Notes: generated from the letters alone by a model not told the origin. Counted from the stretch's first letter, positions 28,999 through 37,286 are shown. The stretch is 64,000 bases of DNA from Brevibacillus_D fluminis_A (GCF_052072235.1 NZ_CM125436.1:3962001-4026000), one strand, 5' to 3'. Made by a program: numbers and translations.

Positions 28999-29151
28999 AT
29001 GAGTTCAAGCGTGATAATGGAAGAAAAGATCAAAAAAATGGAAGATGATCTGAAGCGGCTGCGAAAGGAATTCGAAAAAAGCGTCTCAGGCGCCGGCGGC
29101 TTCGAGCTTCAAGATACGGACGTGTATTTGACAGAGGTGTATAACGCGTAG
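28999..29151 (+). CDS. Small helical protein (50 aa), unrecognised
   Basis: A 50-codon frame with ATG 28999 about 8 bases after AAAGGGAG and a TAG stop. The first 30 residues (MEEKIKKMEDDLKRLRKEFEK) form a charged coiled-coil-like helix, and the tail (GGFELQDTDVYLTEVYNA) is acidic. No family was recognised. A strong terminator 45 bases after the stop supports a real short transcript. Confidence 0.55.
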   Translation: MSSSVIMEEKIKKMEDDLKRLRKEFEKSVSGAGGFELQDTDVYLTEVYNA

Positions 29152-29195
29152 ATGACAAAAGGGCACATGTCCGTCACAACCTCATATGGATCGCC

Positions 29196-29244
29196 GTGAT
29201 TGCCGAAAAAGCGCAGTAGCTTTGACGGGCAATCACTTTTTTTT
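29196..29244 (+). terminator. Terminator of the 50-aa protein gene
   Basis: GTGATTGCC at 29196-29204 pairs exactly with GGCAATCAC at 29228-29236, followed by eight T. Confidence 0.85.
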
Positions 29245-29249
29245 GCACA

Positions 29250-29285
29250 AAAAAGCTCCTGCGCACGCATGTGCCAGAAGCTTTT
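29250..29285 (-). terminator. Terminator of dapF
   Basis: AAAAGCTCCTG pairs with CAGAAGCTTTT around a GC-rich loop; on the minus strand it is followed by T-rich sequence, eight bases past the dapF stop. Confidence 0.7.
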
Positions 29286-29292
29286 GCTGCTT

Positions 29293-30156
29293 TTACGCCA
29301 GTTTCGGGATTTCTCCCCCATATACACCGCTAAACACTTCCGTCGCGGAGCCCGTCATATAGACATGGTTATCCGCCTCACGCCATTCGATGTGCAAATC
29401 GCCGCCGAGCAGGTGAACCGTCACGCTGCGCTCGGTCTGCCCGCTCTGGATCGCAGCGACCGCAGCGGCGCAGGCGCCCGTGCCGCAAGCGAGCGTTTCG
29501 CCGGAACCGCGCTCCCATACGCGGAACTGGATGTGTTTGGGGTCGAGGACTTTGATGAACTCCACATTCGTCCGTTCGGGGAAGAGCGGATGATGCTCGA
29601 TGATGGGGCCGAGCTTGTGCACATCTTCTCCTCTCACCTCATCGACGAATAAAATGGCATGCGGATTGCCCATCGAGAGGCTTGTCATCGTAAACGCGCG
29701 CCCTTCCACCTCAAACAGCTGCTCGATGAATTGCGGCGTCGTCTCTATCGCCATCGGGATGTCCGCACAGTTGAAACGCGGTTCGCCCATGTCGATCGTC
29801 ACCGTCGCGACCTTGCCGTCGTCTCCAACATGCACAACCGGGAACACGATGCCGCCCAACGTTTCGATCGAAAACGATCGATTGTCCGTCAAACCATGGT
29901 CGTACACATATTTGCTGACACAGCGAAGGCCGTTGCCGCAGTTTTTGGCCTCGCTTCCGTCGTTATTGAATACACGCATGCGAAAATCCGCTTTCTCCGA
30001 CGGCATGATCAAAATCAGTCCGTCGCCGCCGATGCCGAAGTGACGGTCGCTCACTCTTCTTGCGAGTTCAGGCAGATCCACCCCGTCAAGCGGTTCTTCA
30101 AAGCAATTGACATACACGTAATCATTTCCCAATCCGTGCAATTTAGTAAATTTCAT
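29293..30156 (-). CDS. dapF: Diaminopimelate epimerase
   Basis: A 287-residue PLP-independent racemase that converts LL- to meso-diaminopimelate for lysine and peptidoglycan synthesis. The two catalytic cysteines are in NCGNGLRCVSKY and LACGTGACAAAVAA, and FTKLHGLGNDYVYV opens the protein. Length is normal. The gene is monocistronic with its own terminator, diverging from the DUF84 gene. Confidence 0.96.
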   Translation of the reverse strand: MKFTKLHGLGNDYVYVNCFEEPLDGVDLPELARRVSDRHFGIGGDGLILIMPSEKADFRMRVFNNDGSEAKNCGNGLRCVSKYVYDHGLTDNRSFSIETLGGIVFPVVHVGDDGKVATVTIDMGEPRFNCADIPMAIETTPQFIEQLFEVEGRAFTMTSLSMGNPHAILFVDEVRGEDVHKLGPIIEHHPLFPERTNVEFIKVLDPKHIQFRVWERGSGETLACGTGACAAAVAAIQSGQTERSVTVHLLGGDLHIEWREADNHVYMTGSATEVFSGVYGGEIPKLA

Positions 30157-30302
30157 CGACGTTAGCCTCTCTCCATCGTATCGTTGATTTGTTCCATCTT
30201 ACCACAGAGGCCGTCCGGGCGTGAATAGATTCCCGCGTTACTTGAAGACAGGCCCCCGTGCTATACTATCGATGTCACTTTGGACGCGAAAGGATGAAAC
30301 GT

Positions 30303-30854
30303 ATGGAATGGGATCAACTGCGCATCGCGCTGGGCACAAAAAATAAAGCCAAGCTTGCAGCCGTTCGGTTGGCAACCGGCTGCGAGCCGATTTGCGTATC
30401 GGTTCCGAGCGGCGTTTCCGATCAGCCGTTGAGTGAAGCCGAAACGATTACAGGCGCAATCAACCGCGCGAAAGCCGCACTTTTGCAGACGCCGGAAGCG
30501 GTGATCGGGCTCGGGCTGGAAGGCGGGCTGGCCTATGATGAAACTTATACGGGACAATGGTTCCTCATTTCGGTCTGCGCCGCATGGGACGGGTCGCGCC
30601 TGATGCTTGGAAAAGGACTGCAGTTCCCTTTGCCACCCGGCATGGGCGATCGCGTCCTGCGCGAGAAAATCGAGCTGAGCCATGTGATCGACGAGCTTGG
30701 CGGCACGGCAGGCAGCAACCATCAAGGCGGCGCTTATGGCCTTTTGACCGACAACCGAATCAATCGCGCAGGCGTGTTCCGCGATGCGGTGATCGCAGCG
30801 ATTACGCCGTTTGTTTCCCGCTTGTACACGGAAAAAAGCCACTCGGACCAATAA
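30303..30854 (+). CDS. DUF84 family inosine/xanthosine triphosphatase
   Basis: A 183-residue protein of the YjjX/DUF84 family. ALGTKNKAKLAAVRLA at the N terminus is the nucleotide loop; LGLEGGLAYD and GAYGLLTDNRINRAGVFRDAVIAAI are the other conserved blocks. Homologues hydrolyse ITP and XTP, protecting DNA from deaminated purines. ATG 30303 follows AAAGGA by 8 bases; the ATG nine bases earlier overlaps the RBS. Monocistronic with terminator. Confidence 0.82.
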   Translation: MEWDQLRIALGTKNKAKLAAVRLATGCEPICVSVPSGVSDQPLSEAETITGAINRAKAALLQTPEAVIGLGLEGGLAYDETYTGQWFLISVCAAWDGSRLMLGKGLQFPLPPGMGDRVLREKIELSHVIDELGGTAGSNHQGGAYGLLTDNRINRAGVFRDAVIAAITPFVSRLYTEKSHSDQ

Positions 30855-30872
30855 GACCCGAGCGGCTTTTTT
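30832..30872 (+). terminator. Terminator overlapping the end of the DUF84 gene
   Basis: AAAAAAGCCACTCGG pairs with CCGAGCGGCTTTTTT; the stop codon lies in the loop region. Confidence 0.8.
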
Positions 30873-30884
30873 CTTGCCAACAAG

Positions 30885-31418
30885 CTATTTGGCCACCAAA
30901 TACGGGTAGACCACCATCGCTCCCACAATCGAGATTGCCCCGAGGATCATGGCCCAAAGCCCAAGGGTGCGCGCATCGCGGCGGTATGCCATATACCCCA
31001 GGATGATGCCGACAGGCGCGGTCAAATACGGGAGGATAAACAGCGATAATACGGACAGGCTGAGTCCGGTCAAGCCGAAACCTGACCCTGTCGCCTGTTC
31101 GCCCGGTCGTTCCTCCCGATCATTGACGTCACGGTCATTGACATCACGGCTGATGGGCCTCTGCAAAGGAGGCGACGCCACTTCTGCACTCATCTCGTAC
31201 TTCGCCAAATCCTCGCGCCGGTTGAATTCGTCCAGATCGGGCGTATGTGCAGGCCCAAGTCCTGCACCCCCTGCTGTCTCATACGCCTGGTTGACAGCAT
31301 CCGTGACTTCACCGTGATAGCGTTCGATCTGTGTGTAAGGATCGTAGCTGATCTGCCTGTATGAAGGTGTTGCTTCCTTCTGCTCAGCATTCATACGTTC
31401 GCGTGAATCGTACGTCAT
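30885..31418 (-). CDS. DUF4190-like membrane protein with repeat in its linker
   Basis: A 177-residue protein. The first 110 residues are hydrophilic and probably disordered; the last 70 hold two membrane helices (LTGLSLSVLSLFILPYLTAPVGIILGYMAY and LGLWAMILGAISIVGAMVVY) in a DUF4190-like arrangement. Between them is a short tandem repeat, RDVNDRDVNDRE, matching a DNA repeat of about 15 bases. Function is unknown. It diverges from the nucleotidase gene. Confidence 0.65.
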   Translation of the reverse strand: MTYDSRERMNAEQKEATPSYRQISYDPYTQIERYHGEVTDAVNQAYETAGGAGLGPAHTPDLDEFNRREDLAKYEMSAEVASPPLQRPISRDVNDRDVNDREERPGEQATGSGFGLTGLSLSVLSLFILPYLTAPVGIILGYMAYRRDARTLGLWAMILGAISIVGAMVVYPYLVAK

Positions 31419-31511
31419 GTCTTTCGCTCAACCCCTTTAGCAAAGGATTAATAGGAAGGAAGTAGCTTTATTTTTTGTTTTCGGTGTACAATTTAACCGG
31501 GAGGCGAGAGG

Positions 31512-32102
31512 ATGAAAACAGACAGAAACCTAACAATTGGTATTGATATTGACGGGACCGTCACGTGCCCCAGCAGTCTTCTCCCGCATTTGAATCAGGC
31601 GTTTGGCAAAAATTTATCATTGGCCGACTGTCTGGAGTATGACCTGGCAAACGTGTATGGCGTATCCGCCCGGGAAATGAATGAGTGGTTTGCCAACAAC
31701 AGCGACAGGCTCTGTCGCGTCGCTCCCGTCCACGGTGCAGCCGACCTTGTTTTGCGCGAGTGGTACCAGAAGCACCGGCTCGTGTATATCAGCGCTCGTC
31801 ATCAAGCCGATTGGGATGCGACCCTTCACTGGTTTGAGATGCGCGAGATTCCGCACCATCATATCGAGTTGATTGGCTCCCATGACAAGGTAGCGGCAGC
31901 CAAGCGCTGGAATGTGGACATGTTCATCGAGGATCGCCTGGAGAACGCGCTCCAGCTTTCCGAAGAATTGGAGATTCCCGTCTTTTTGTTCGATACGCCG
32001 TACAATCAGGCGACGCTTCCGAAGCTGGTTCACCGCATTTATGACTGGCGTGAACTGGAAAGGTTGGTCACACAAGTGACCAGCCCCTTCCTGCACAAAT
32101 GA
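31512..32102 (+). CDS. HAD-type 5'(3')-deoxyribonucleotidase-like protein
   Basis: A 196-residue HAD hydrolase of the NT5C/YqfW type. The nucleophile motif is IGIDIDGTVTCPS; motif II is YISARHQ; motif III/IV is KRWNVDMFIEDRLENALQLSE. Members dephosphorylate small phosphate esters, often deoxynucleotides. ATG 31512 follows GGGAGGCGAGAGG. The stop codon falls inside a 23-base imperfect tandem repeat (32077-32122), so the C-terminal residues may have been changed by that duplication. Confidence 0.8.
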   Translation: MKTDRNLTIGIDIDGTVTCPSSLLPHLNQAFGKNLSLADCLEYDLANVYGVSAREMNEWFANNSDRLCRVAPVHGAADLVLREWYQKHRLVYISARHQADWDATLHWFEMREIPHHHIELIGSHDKVAAAKRWNVDMFIEDRLENALQLSEELEIPVFLFDTPYNQATLPKLVHRIYDWRELERLVTQVTSPFLHK

Positions 32103-32122
32103 CCAGCGCCGTGTTGCACAAG
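32077..32122 (+). repeat. Imperfect tandem repeat spanning a stop codon
   Basis: Two 23-base units beginning TGACCAGC and containing TGCACAA match at about 18 of 23 positions. The TGA of the second unit is the stop codon of the nucleotidase gene. Confidence 0.55.
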
Positions 32123-32135
32123 TAAGCGAAAATGG

Positions 32136-32167
32136 AAACGACGTTCCTTGTTGGAGGAACGTCGTTT
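32136..32167 (+). terminator. Terminator of the nucleotidase gene
   Basis: AAACGACGTTCC at 32136-32147 pairs exactly with GGAACGTCGTTT at 32156-32167. Confidence 0.8.
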
Positions 32168-32241
32168 GTTCTAGTGAAGCAGGCTGCTTGGGTAATCACG
32201 TCATGTTTGCACGCTCGACGTTCAACTCGCGTAAAGACGCT

Positions 32242-32454
32242 CTACTTCGCTTTCGGTTTGAACGTCTGGCAACAGGTTTGCGCAGAATTTTTCGCTGCAT
32301 CCTGGTGGTTGGTGTTTCCGCTTTCGCTGGCGAATTCTGTTTTGTAATTCGCATTCGCGTGTGCGTCCACTTCGACCATGATGCTGTCTGCGTTACAGTT
32401 GTTGCCTTCTCCCCAATACGTGCAATTTGCGACGCTGCATTTTACAACTGGCAT
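32242..32454 (-). CDS. DUF1540 domain protein
   Basis: A 70-residue cysteine-rich protein with the DUF1540 signature near the N terminus (VKCSVANCTYWGEGNNCNADSIMV) and a second pair of cysteines at the end (AQTCCQTFKP), suggesting metal binding. Members are common and often duplicated in spore-forming Firmicutes, with no known function. ATG 32454 follows AGGAGG by 8 bases; a GTG nine bases upstream overlaps the RBS. Confidence 0.85.
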   Translation of the reverse strand: MPVVKCSVANCTYWGEGNNCNADSIMVEVDAHANANYKTEFASESGNTNHQDAAKNSAQTCCQTFKPKAK

Positions 32455-32503
32455 ATGCCTCACCTCCTACGGCTATCCTTCACAGAGGGCATAGGCTTTA
32501 TAC

Positions 32504-32531
32504 TTGAGAATCATTCTTGTTATGGAATAAT
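32504..32531 (+). promoter_or_regulatory. Sigma-A promoter of the SDR gene with overlapping Fur-like motif
   Basis: TTGAGA (32504-32509) and AATAAT (32526-32531) are 16 bases apart. TGAGAATCATTCTTG (32505-32519) resembles a Fur/PerR 7-1-7 box at about 10 of 15 positions. Confidence 0.4.
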
Positions 32532-32580
32532 TACTAGCAATTTCCCCATCCGGATACTTTGTTAGCAGGAGGTGACTGAT

Positions 32581-33354
32581 TTGGATAAACAGCTTGTCAT
32601 TATTACCGGCGGAAGTGGTGCGCTCGGCTATGCGCTCGCTTTGCGACATTTGGCGGCAGGCGATGCAGTCGTGATCACAGGGAGGAACGAAATCCGGCTC
32701 AAAGAATTGCGCACCCAAGCCGGTTCTGCCGACCTGCACATCTATCGTCTGGACGTGAGCGATTATGAAGCGGTCAAATCGTTCGCTGCCTGGATTCAGA
32801 TCCGCTTTGGCCGCTGCGACTTTTTGTACAACAATGCCGGGGTCGCGGTTTTCAAGCCGTTTGCGGAGATGACATTGACCGAGCTGGCGGAAATGTTCCA
32901 GACCAATGTCGATGGCGTACTTTACATGACACGCGCATTTTTACCAATGATGCAGCGTGCCGGTCGTGGGCACATTATCAATATCGCCTCTCTCGCCGGC
33001 CAGGTCGCGTCTGCCAAAGCAGCGGTTTATGCCGCCTCCAAAGCTGCGATCATCCGCTTTAGCGAAGGATTGCGACAGGAGCTGAACGGAACCGGCATTC
33101 ATGTCACCTGTGTCATGCCCGGCCCGATCGATACGCCTTTTCTCGAAAAAGCGGACGCAGGCGGCGCCTATCGCCAAAACGTCCAGGCGTATCTGCTCTC
33201 GCCGGAGCATACGGCGCGCGCCATCACCCGCGCCGTCGCAAAAAAGCAGGCAGAACTCCGATTGCCGTGGAAGCTCAGCCTGCTGTCGATGCTATATTCC
33301 ATGCTGCCCCAACGAATCAAGCGATGGGTCGCGCCTTTGATCAACCGCAAATGA
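32581..33354 (+). CDS. SDR family oxidoreductase
   Basis: A 257-residue short-chain dehydrogenase. The cofactor loop is ITGGSGALGYAL, followed by NNAGVAVF and the catalytic YAASK with a serine in NIASLAG. An arginine at the end of beta-2 (GRNEIRLKEL) suggests NADP(H). The C-terminal extension is basic and hydrophobic (LPWKLSLLSMLYSMLPQRIKRW), which could touch the membrane. The start is TTG 32581, 8 bases after GGAGG; a GTG at 32572 lies inside the RBS. Substrate unknown. Confidence 0.85.
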   Translation: MDKQLVIITGGSGALGYALALRHLAAGDAVVITGRNEIRLKELRTQAGSADLHIYRLDVSDYEAVKSFAAWIQIRFGRCDFLYNNAGVAVFKPFAEMTLTELAEMFQTNVDGVLYMTRAFLPMMQRAGRGHIINIASLAGQVASAKAAVYAASKAAIIRFSEGLRQELNGTGIHVTCVMPGPIDTPFLEKADAGGAYRQNVQAYLLSPEHTARAITRAVAKKQAELRLPWKLSLLSMLYSMLPQRIKRWVAPLINRK

Positions 33355-33360
33355 AACCTT

Positions 33361-34575
33361 CTACCGCAGCGCGCGGAAGGAAATGGCCCCGACGATCAGA
33401 CAGGCGACAGCCGAGAGCCCGAACAAACCGGACACTTCCGTCACGGGAATGAGGAAGCCGGATACGGCAGCCCCAAGTGGCATGCCCACTCCCGTGACGG
33501 TGCGGATCGAGGTAAACACCCGCCCCAGCAAATGATTCGGCACGCTGCGCTGCAAAAATGTCCGATACAGCGCTCCATATGGCGCATAGCAAAAGCCTGC
33601 CACCGCCATAACGGCAACCGCGATCCAAAGCGACGGCGCGAACGCGAGCGGCAATGTGGTGATCCCCCACAGGACGATGATCCCCGATAAAGTCGCGCCG
33701 AGCGAAAACCTCCAGTTGATCAGCGAGAAAACGAGCGTCCCCGCAAGCGATCCGGCTGCAAATGCCGACCAGAGCAACCCAAGCGAAGCCGAACCACCCG
33801 CGGATTGGTTGGCAAACAACGGAAGCGCCACTTCGATCGGCCCGTACGCCATGTTGAAAAACAGCGTGACGAAAATAAGCACGAGCAGCATGCGGTTCGT
33901 CCCCATATAGACATAGCCCGTCTTCAAATCTTCCAGCAGCAAACCAAGCTTGCTCCCGCCTTTCTTTTCCTCTGTCATCTCCTTCACGTCTTTTTCGACC
34001 GGCTGCAAGCGCAGCTTCCAAAAACAGAAAGCACAGATGAAAAAACTGCACCCATCGATCAGCAAAACGGCGCTTTCCCCGACCCATGCAATCAAAACGC
34101 CTGCAAGTGCCGGCCCGCCCAAATACACGATCTGCCACTGTGCCTCCATCAAGCTGTTGGCTCTGGTCAGCAGGCTTTTGTCAGCCACGAATTGCGGCAG
34201 CAGCACGGAAGCACCATGTGTGCTGATCGGCGAAAGCATGCCCGCGCACACGACCGTCAGATACACCCAGCCAATCCAGACGCGGTCGCTCGCCAAAAAC
34301 AGCACGAGCAGCAGAAACAGCAGGCCACGCAGCACATTATCCGCGATCATGAGCTTTCGCCGGTCGAACCGATCAAGCAGCACCCCTGCAAGCAAGCCGG
34401 AGATGAGCCCTGGCACGGTATAGGCAAAAATCACGCTTCCCATCGCGACGGAAGAACCCGTTTTGTTCATCATGTACCACGTTAGCCCCATCCAGCCGAA
34501 CTGGTCACCCAAGCCGGAAAGCAACAGTCCGAAATAATACCAGCGGAAGCTCGCCTGTTTCCAAAGTGCGGCCAT
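33361..34575 (-). CDS. MFS transporter, MFS_3/EntS-like
   Basis: A 404-residue protein with about 12 membrane segments and a central hydrophilic loop (EKDVKEMTEEKKGG). SGLGDQFGWMGLTWYMMNKTGS at the start and LLDRFDRRKLMIADNVLRG between helices 2 and 3 are typical of drug or siderophore exporters. It converges on the SDR gene with six bases between them. The IS1182 element has inserted 82 bases upstream of its start, in or near its promoter region. Confidence 0.85.
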   Translation of the reverse strand: MAALWKQASFRWYYFGLLLSGLGDQFGWMGLTWYMMNKTGSSVAMGSVIFAYTVPGLISGLLAGVLLDRFDRRKLMIADNVLRGLLFLLLVLFLASDRVWIGWVYLTVVCAGMLSPISTHGASVLLPQFVADKSLLTRANSLMEAQWQIVYLGGPALAGVLIAWVGESAVLLIDGCSFFICAFCFWKLRLQPVEKDVKEMTEEKKGGSKLGLLLEDLKTGYVYMGTNRMLLVLIFVTLFFNMAYGPIEVALPLFANQSAGGSASLGLLWSAFAAGSLAGTLVFSLINWRFSLGATLSGIIVLWGITTLPLAFAPSLWIAVAVMAVAGFCYAPYGALYRTFLQRSVPNHLLGRVFTSIRTVTGVGMPLGAAVSGFLIPVTEVSGLFGLSAVACLIVGAISFRALR

Positions 34576-34730
34576 CAAATTTACCCACTTTCTAATTTTG
34601 TATATTTTTTAAACATTTTTGTTTTATTTATAATAGCAAAAAAAACCATCGCTGAGAAGAGAGCCCTGCTAAATACCCTTCTTTTTCGTAGAAGGACTAC
34701 TCGGGGTCACAAGAAGTACCGTTTCCATGA

Positions 34731-34770
34731 AAAAATGCAGCCATCCTCCTCAGGAGACTGGCTGCATTTT
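34731..34770 (-). terminator. Terminator of the IS1182 transposase gene
   Basis: AAAAATGCAGCC pairs with GGCTGCATTTT, around a loop containing the transposase stop codon. Confidence 0.7.
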
Positions 34771-36234
34771 ATTTATGAGCTTCACCATCCGCTTCGCATT
34801 CACGGCAAAAGCTGTCAGTATTGCTTGTATTCGCATGCGGAACAAACCACGGTATTTGGCCCTGGTCAACCCATGAAATCGTTTGAGTTCCGCATTTTTG
34901 TGCTCGATGATCGGGCGGCGTTTGATTCGTTCTTTAAACGTTTCGCTCATCTCAAACTCGATTTGTTCTTGATAATGCTCTGCCACGATCCGAATCGAAT
35001 ACGTTTTGCTCTTGGCTCCCGGCTTGAAACATCCTTCTCGAAGTGGGCACACCTTACATTTTTCAATGTCAAAGTAGAAGACAAGAGAACGACTTTTTCC
35101 CGTCTGTTTGCTTCCTTGGATCGCTTTACGAATGCTGTGTTCCCCTGCCGGACAAATCACAAAATCCGCATCTTTGTTATAGTCGAATCCTTCCTGTTTT
35201 TGACCACCGTTATGTACGACAGGGTTAAGAGGAACGACCGGTTGAATTTCCTCTTTTTTCATGACCGCCAAATTATCTTTACTCGAATAGGCAGTATCCC
35301 CAATCACTTCACTGATTTCCATTCCTGTATCCAATGACTGATTCAAGAGTTTTGTAAACTGTTTACCGTCATCTGCGCTCCCACCCGTTACTTCCACCGC
35401 AGTGATAATCTCTTCCTCCGTCATGGCGATATGTTCTTTGTAACCAAAAAACGACTTCGTGTTGCTTTTCCATCCAAAACGGGCATCCGGGTCAATCGCA
35501 GACATGATCCCTTTGTTTGCTAGAAGTCGCTCGTCCTCCACGATTTGTTTGGCAATGTGGAGTTTTTCTGAGATAGCTCCTTCATGGTCAGGAAGGAAAT
35601 GCTCCACGGCTTCACCAAGATCAGCAAGATAATGCAGCATGACTTTTTCCGCATCCGCTTGATCTTTCTCCAGTTTCGGTTGACGCGGAAGCTTTTTTTC
35701 AAGCTTGGGATGTTTCTTGACCACAACACGGACTAAGCGTTTGGCTGCATCGCGAAGAACTTCAAGCGGACGTTGTGTTTGACCCCCGGCCAGCGAATGC
35801 GTGGCATCCATGATAACCGTTTTTGATTTGATGATCCCTTTGTCGATACACTGCTTTACAATATTCTTCAGGACGTCATCTACTTGGCTGGCACCAAGCC
35901 GATGATTTCGAAAACGTGATAATTGCGAAGGGGCAGGGAGTGCGTCTTCCGGATTCAAACCAGCAAACCATTTATAGGCCAAGTTCACTTGTGCTTCTTG
36001 AATCATCCGTTCATCCGACAGGTTATACAGATACTGCATAAACAAGAGGCGAAACAGTAGCTCCGGCTCGTTCGCCGGTCTACCGTAATATTCGCAATAT
36101 GAGGTGCGTACCAAGTCATGAATAAAAGAAAAATCGACTACATCATGAATTTGACGCAATAGATGATTTTCTGGGATTAGTTTATATAACTCCGCGTGGA
36201 AGGAGAGCGATTGTTGTTTCGCAGAATGAAGCAT
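34750..36234 (-). CDS. IS1182 family transposase
   Basis: A 494-residue DDE transposase. The N-terminal DUF772-type domain has YYGRPANEPELLFRLLFMQYLYNLSDERMIQEAQ; catalytic aspartates are likely in VIMDATHS and EVIGDTAYSS; the C-terminal EHKNAELKRFHGL supplies the glutamate. A Cys cluster (CKVCPLREGC) precedes the last part. The frame is undisturbed. ATG 36234 follows GAAAGAG; TTG 36243 is the alternative. Confidence 0.92.
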   Translation of the reverse strand: MLHSAKQQSLSFHAELYKLIPENHLLRQIHDVVDFSFIHDLVRTSYCEYYGRPANEPELLFRLLFMQYLYNLSDERMIQEAQVNLAYKWFAGLNPEDALPAPSQLSRFRNHRLGASQVDDVLKNIVKQCIDKGIIKSKTVIMDATHSLAGGQTQRPLEVLRDAAKRLVRVVVKKHPKLEKKLPRQPKLEKDQADAEKVMLHYLADLGEAVEHFLPDHEGAISEKLHIAKQIVEDERLLANKGIMSAIDPDARFGWKSNTKSFFGYKEHIAMTEEEIITAVEVTGGSADDGKQFTKLLNQSLDTGMEISEVIGDTAYSSKDNLAVMKKEEIQPVVPLNPVVHNGGQKQEGFDYNKDADFVICPAGEHSIRKAIQGSKQTGKSRSLVFYFDIEKCKVCPLREGCFKPGAKSKTYSIRIVAEHYQEQIEFEMSETFKERIKRRPIIEHKNAELKRFHGLTRAKYRGLFRMRIQAILTAFAVNAKRMVKLINKMQPVS

Positions 36235-36268
36235 GAAATCCAACTCTTTCGTTTTCTTTAATTATATA

Positions 36269-36302
36269 ACAAGACCCAGTACCGCGAACGTACTGGGTCT
36301 TG
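36269..36302. terminator. Hairpin at the 5' side of the transposase gene
   Basis: ACAAGACCCAGTAC pairs with GTACTGGGTCTTGT, followed on the plus strand by TTTTT. Placed between the IS end and the transposase start, it could block outside transcription from entering the gene. Confidence 0.6.
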
Positions 36303-36512
36303 TTTTTACAGAAACTGTATGACTTTTGCAGGGCTCTCTGAGAAGAGGGGCACTGAAAAAGTACATGTCCCGTGTACAATGGCTGCGATGGCATCAAGCC
36401 AAGCGTACACGGCGCTTATTTTCCAATAAGTCATAACCACCGGCTTAGCCGGTGGCTTCCATTAGCCCTATAAGGGCATGTTGCAAGCGGGCGCCTCCAA
36501 GGCGCACTGAAA

Positions 36513-36525
36513 GTCTGCCAACCGC
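36513..36525. repeat. Inverted repeat flanking tnpA (copy 1)
   Basis: GTCTGCCAACCGC here is the exact reverse complement of 37057-37069 on the other side of tnpA. In a tnpA transcript this lies downstream of the stop codon. Confidence 0.7.
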
Positions 36526-36559
36526 GTGCTACCACAGGCTGGCCCTTAAAAGGGCTACT

Positions 36560-37030
36560 TTACCTGCCCTTTTTTACCGACTCACCCGTAAACGGGTCAA
36601 TCATCTCTTTCATCGTTAATTGTTCATAATTCTTGTCCTCCACCATTTGGTTTCGAATGTATTCTTCAATCACTTTTTTGTTTCGACCTACCGTGTCCAC
36701 ATAGTATCCTCTGCACCAAAATTGTCGGCTTCCGTATCGATACTTCATGTTTGCAAACTTATCAAAAATCATAAGTGAGCTTTTCCCCTTTAAATAGCCC
36801 ATGAATTCCGACACACTTAATTTGGGAGGGATGCTTACCAGCATGTGGATATGATCCACGCAGGCCTCCGCTTCAACAATTTCTACTCCTTTTCGTTCAC
36901 ATAGTTCCCGAAGGATTTTTCCTATTTCTCGTTTTAGTTTGCCGTAAATTACTTGTCTACGGTATTTTGGAGCAAATACAATATGGTATTTGCAGTTCCA
37001 TTTTGTGTGTGCTAAACTGCTGTTGTCCAT
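36560..37030 (-). CDS. tnpA: IS200-type transposase TnpA
   Basis: A 156-residue HUH-family single-strand transposase. YHIVFAPKYRRQV at the N terminus, the HUH motif in CVDHIHMLVSIPPK, and the catalytic tyrosine in IEEYIRNQ are all present. It cuts and rejoins single-stranded ends. ATG 37030 follows AGGAGG with 7-base spacing. The frame is intact and slightly longer than average, with a charged C-terminal tail. Confidence 0.93.
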   Translation of the reverse strand: MDNSSLAHTKWNCKYHIVFAPKYRRQVIYGKLKREIGKILRELCERKGVEIVEAEACVDHIHMLVSIPPKLSVSEFMGYLKGKSSLMIFDKFANMKYRYGSRQFWCRGYYVDTVGRNKKVIEEYIRNQMVEDKNYEQLTMKEMIDPFTGESVKKGR

Positions 37031-37056
37031 CCTTTGTCCTCCTTGATTTCATGTGA

Positions 37057-37069
37057 GCGGTTGGCAGAC
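37057..37069. repeat. Inverted repeat flanking tnpA (copy 2)
   Basis: GCGGTTGGCAGAC, reverse complement of 36513-36525, lies in the tnpA leader about 27 bases before the start codon. Pairing with copy 1 would bring the two mRNA ends together. Confidence 0.7.
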
Positions 37070-37166
37070 CAGTTCTCATGGTATCATCGAGTTCAAAGGA
37101 TCACCACTTATAGCTATAAGCTTTCTGGAACCCCCAGTCGAACTGGGGGTTTTCGTTATACAACAA

Positions 37167-37192
37167 GCCCCTCGGGAAAAGTCCCAAGGGGC
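37167..37192 (-). terminator. Hairpin, probable terminator of the decayed gene
   Basis: GCCCCTCGGGA pairs with TCCCAAGGGGC. It lies about 95 bases beyond the stop of the pseudogene at 37287. Confidence 0.5.
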
Positions 37193-37286
37193 GGCGTAAT
37201 TCAAGCGTTTCGCGTTTACACTTTACCTATAAATGGTTGTTGTCCACTGCTTCCTGCATGAATTGCTGGATGACAAAAGTTGCGGC

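Larger units (their letters stand above)
34658..36339 (-). mobile_element. Complete IS1182-family insertion sequence
   Basis: A 1682-base element. Ends are 12-bp perfect inverted repeats, AGAGAGCCCTGC (34658-34669) and GCAGGGCTCTCT (36328-36339), extending imperfectly into AAA. A 4-base direct repeat GAGA lies immediately outside each end (34654-34657 and 36340-36343), a target duplication of the size known for this family. One intact transposase gene lies inside. It appears recent and potentially active. Confidence 0.85.
36420..37160 (-). mobile_element. IS200/IS605-family element with tnpA only
   Basis: A Y1-type transposase gene (36560-37030) flanked by subterminal hairpins typical of this family: AACCACCGGC-TTA-GCCGGTGG near 36436 on the right-end side and AACCCCCAGT-CGA-ACTGGGGGTT near 37130 on the left-end side. 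Exact ends cannot be set because these elements have no inverted terminal repeats or target duplication. No tnpB is present. The interval 36340-36559 also holds several GC-rich hairpins. Confidence 0.65.

Noticed and set aside
34735..35337. 200-codon plus-strand frame inside IS1182
   Set aside because: Antisense to the transposase gene; the product has no motif and starts in the terminator hairpin.
36373..36413. CGTGTAC...GTACACG hairpin between the two insertion sequences
   Set aside because: Probably an old terminator or part of the IS200-type right end; no gene can be assigned to it.
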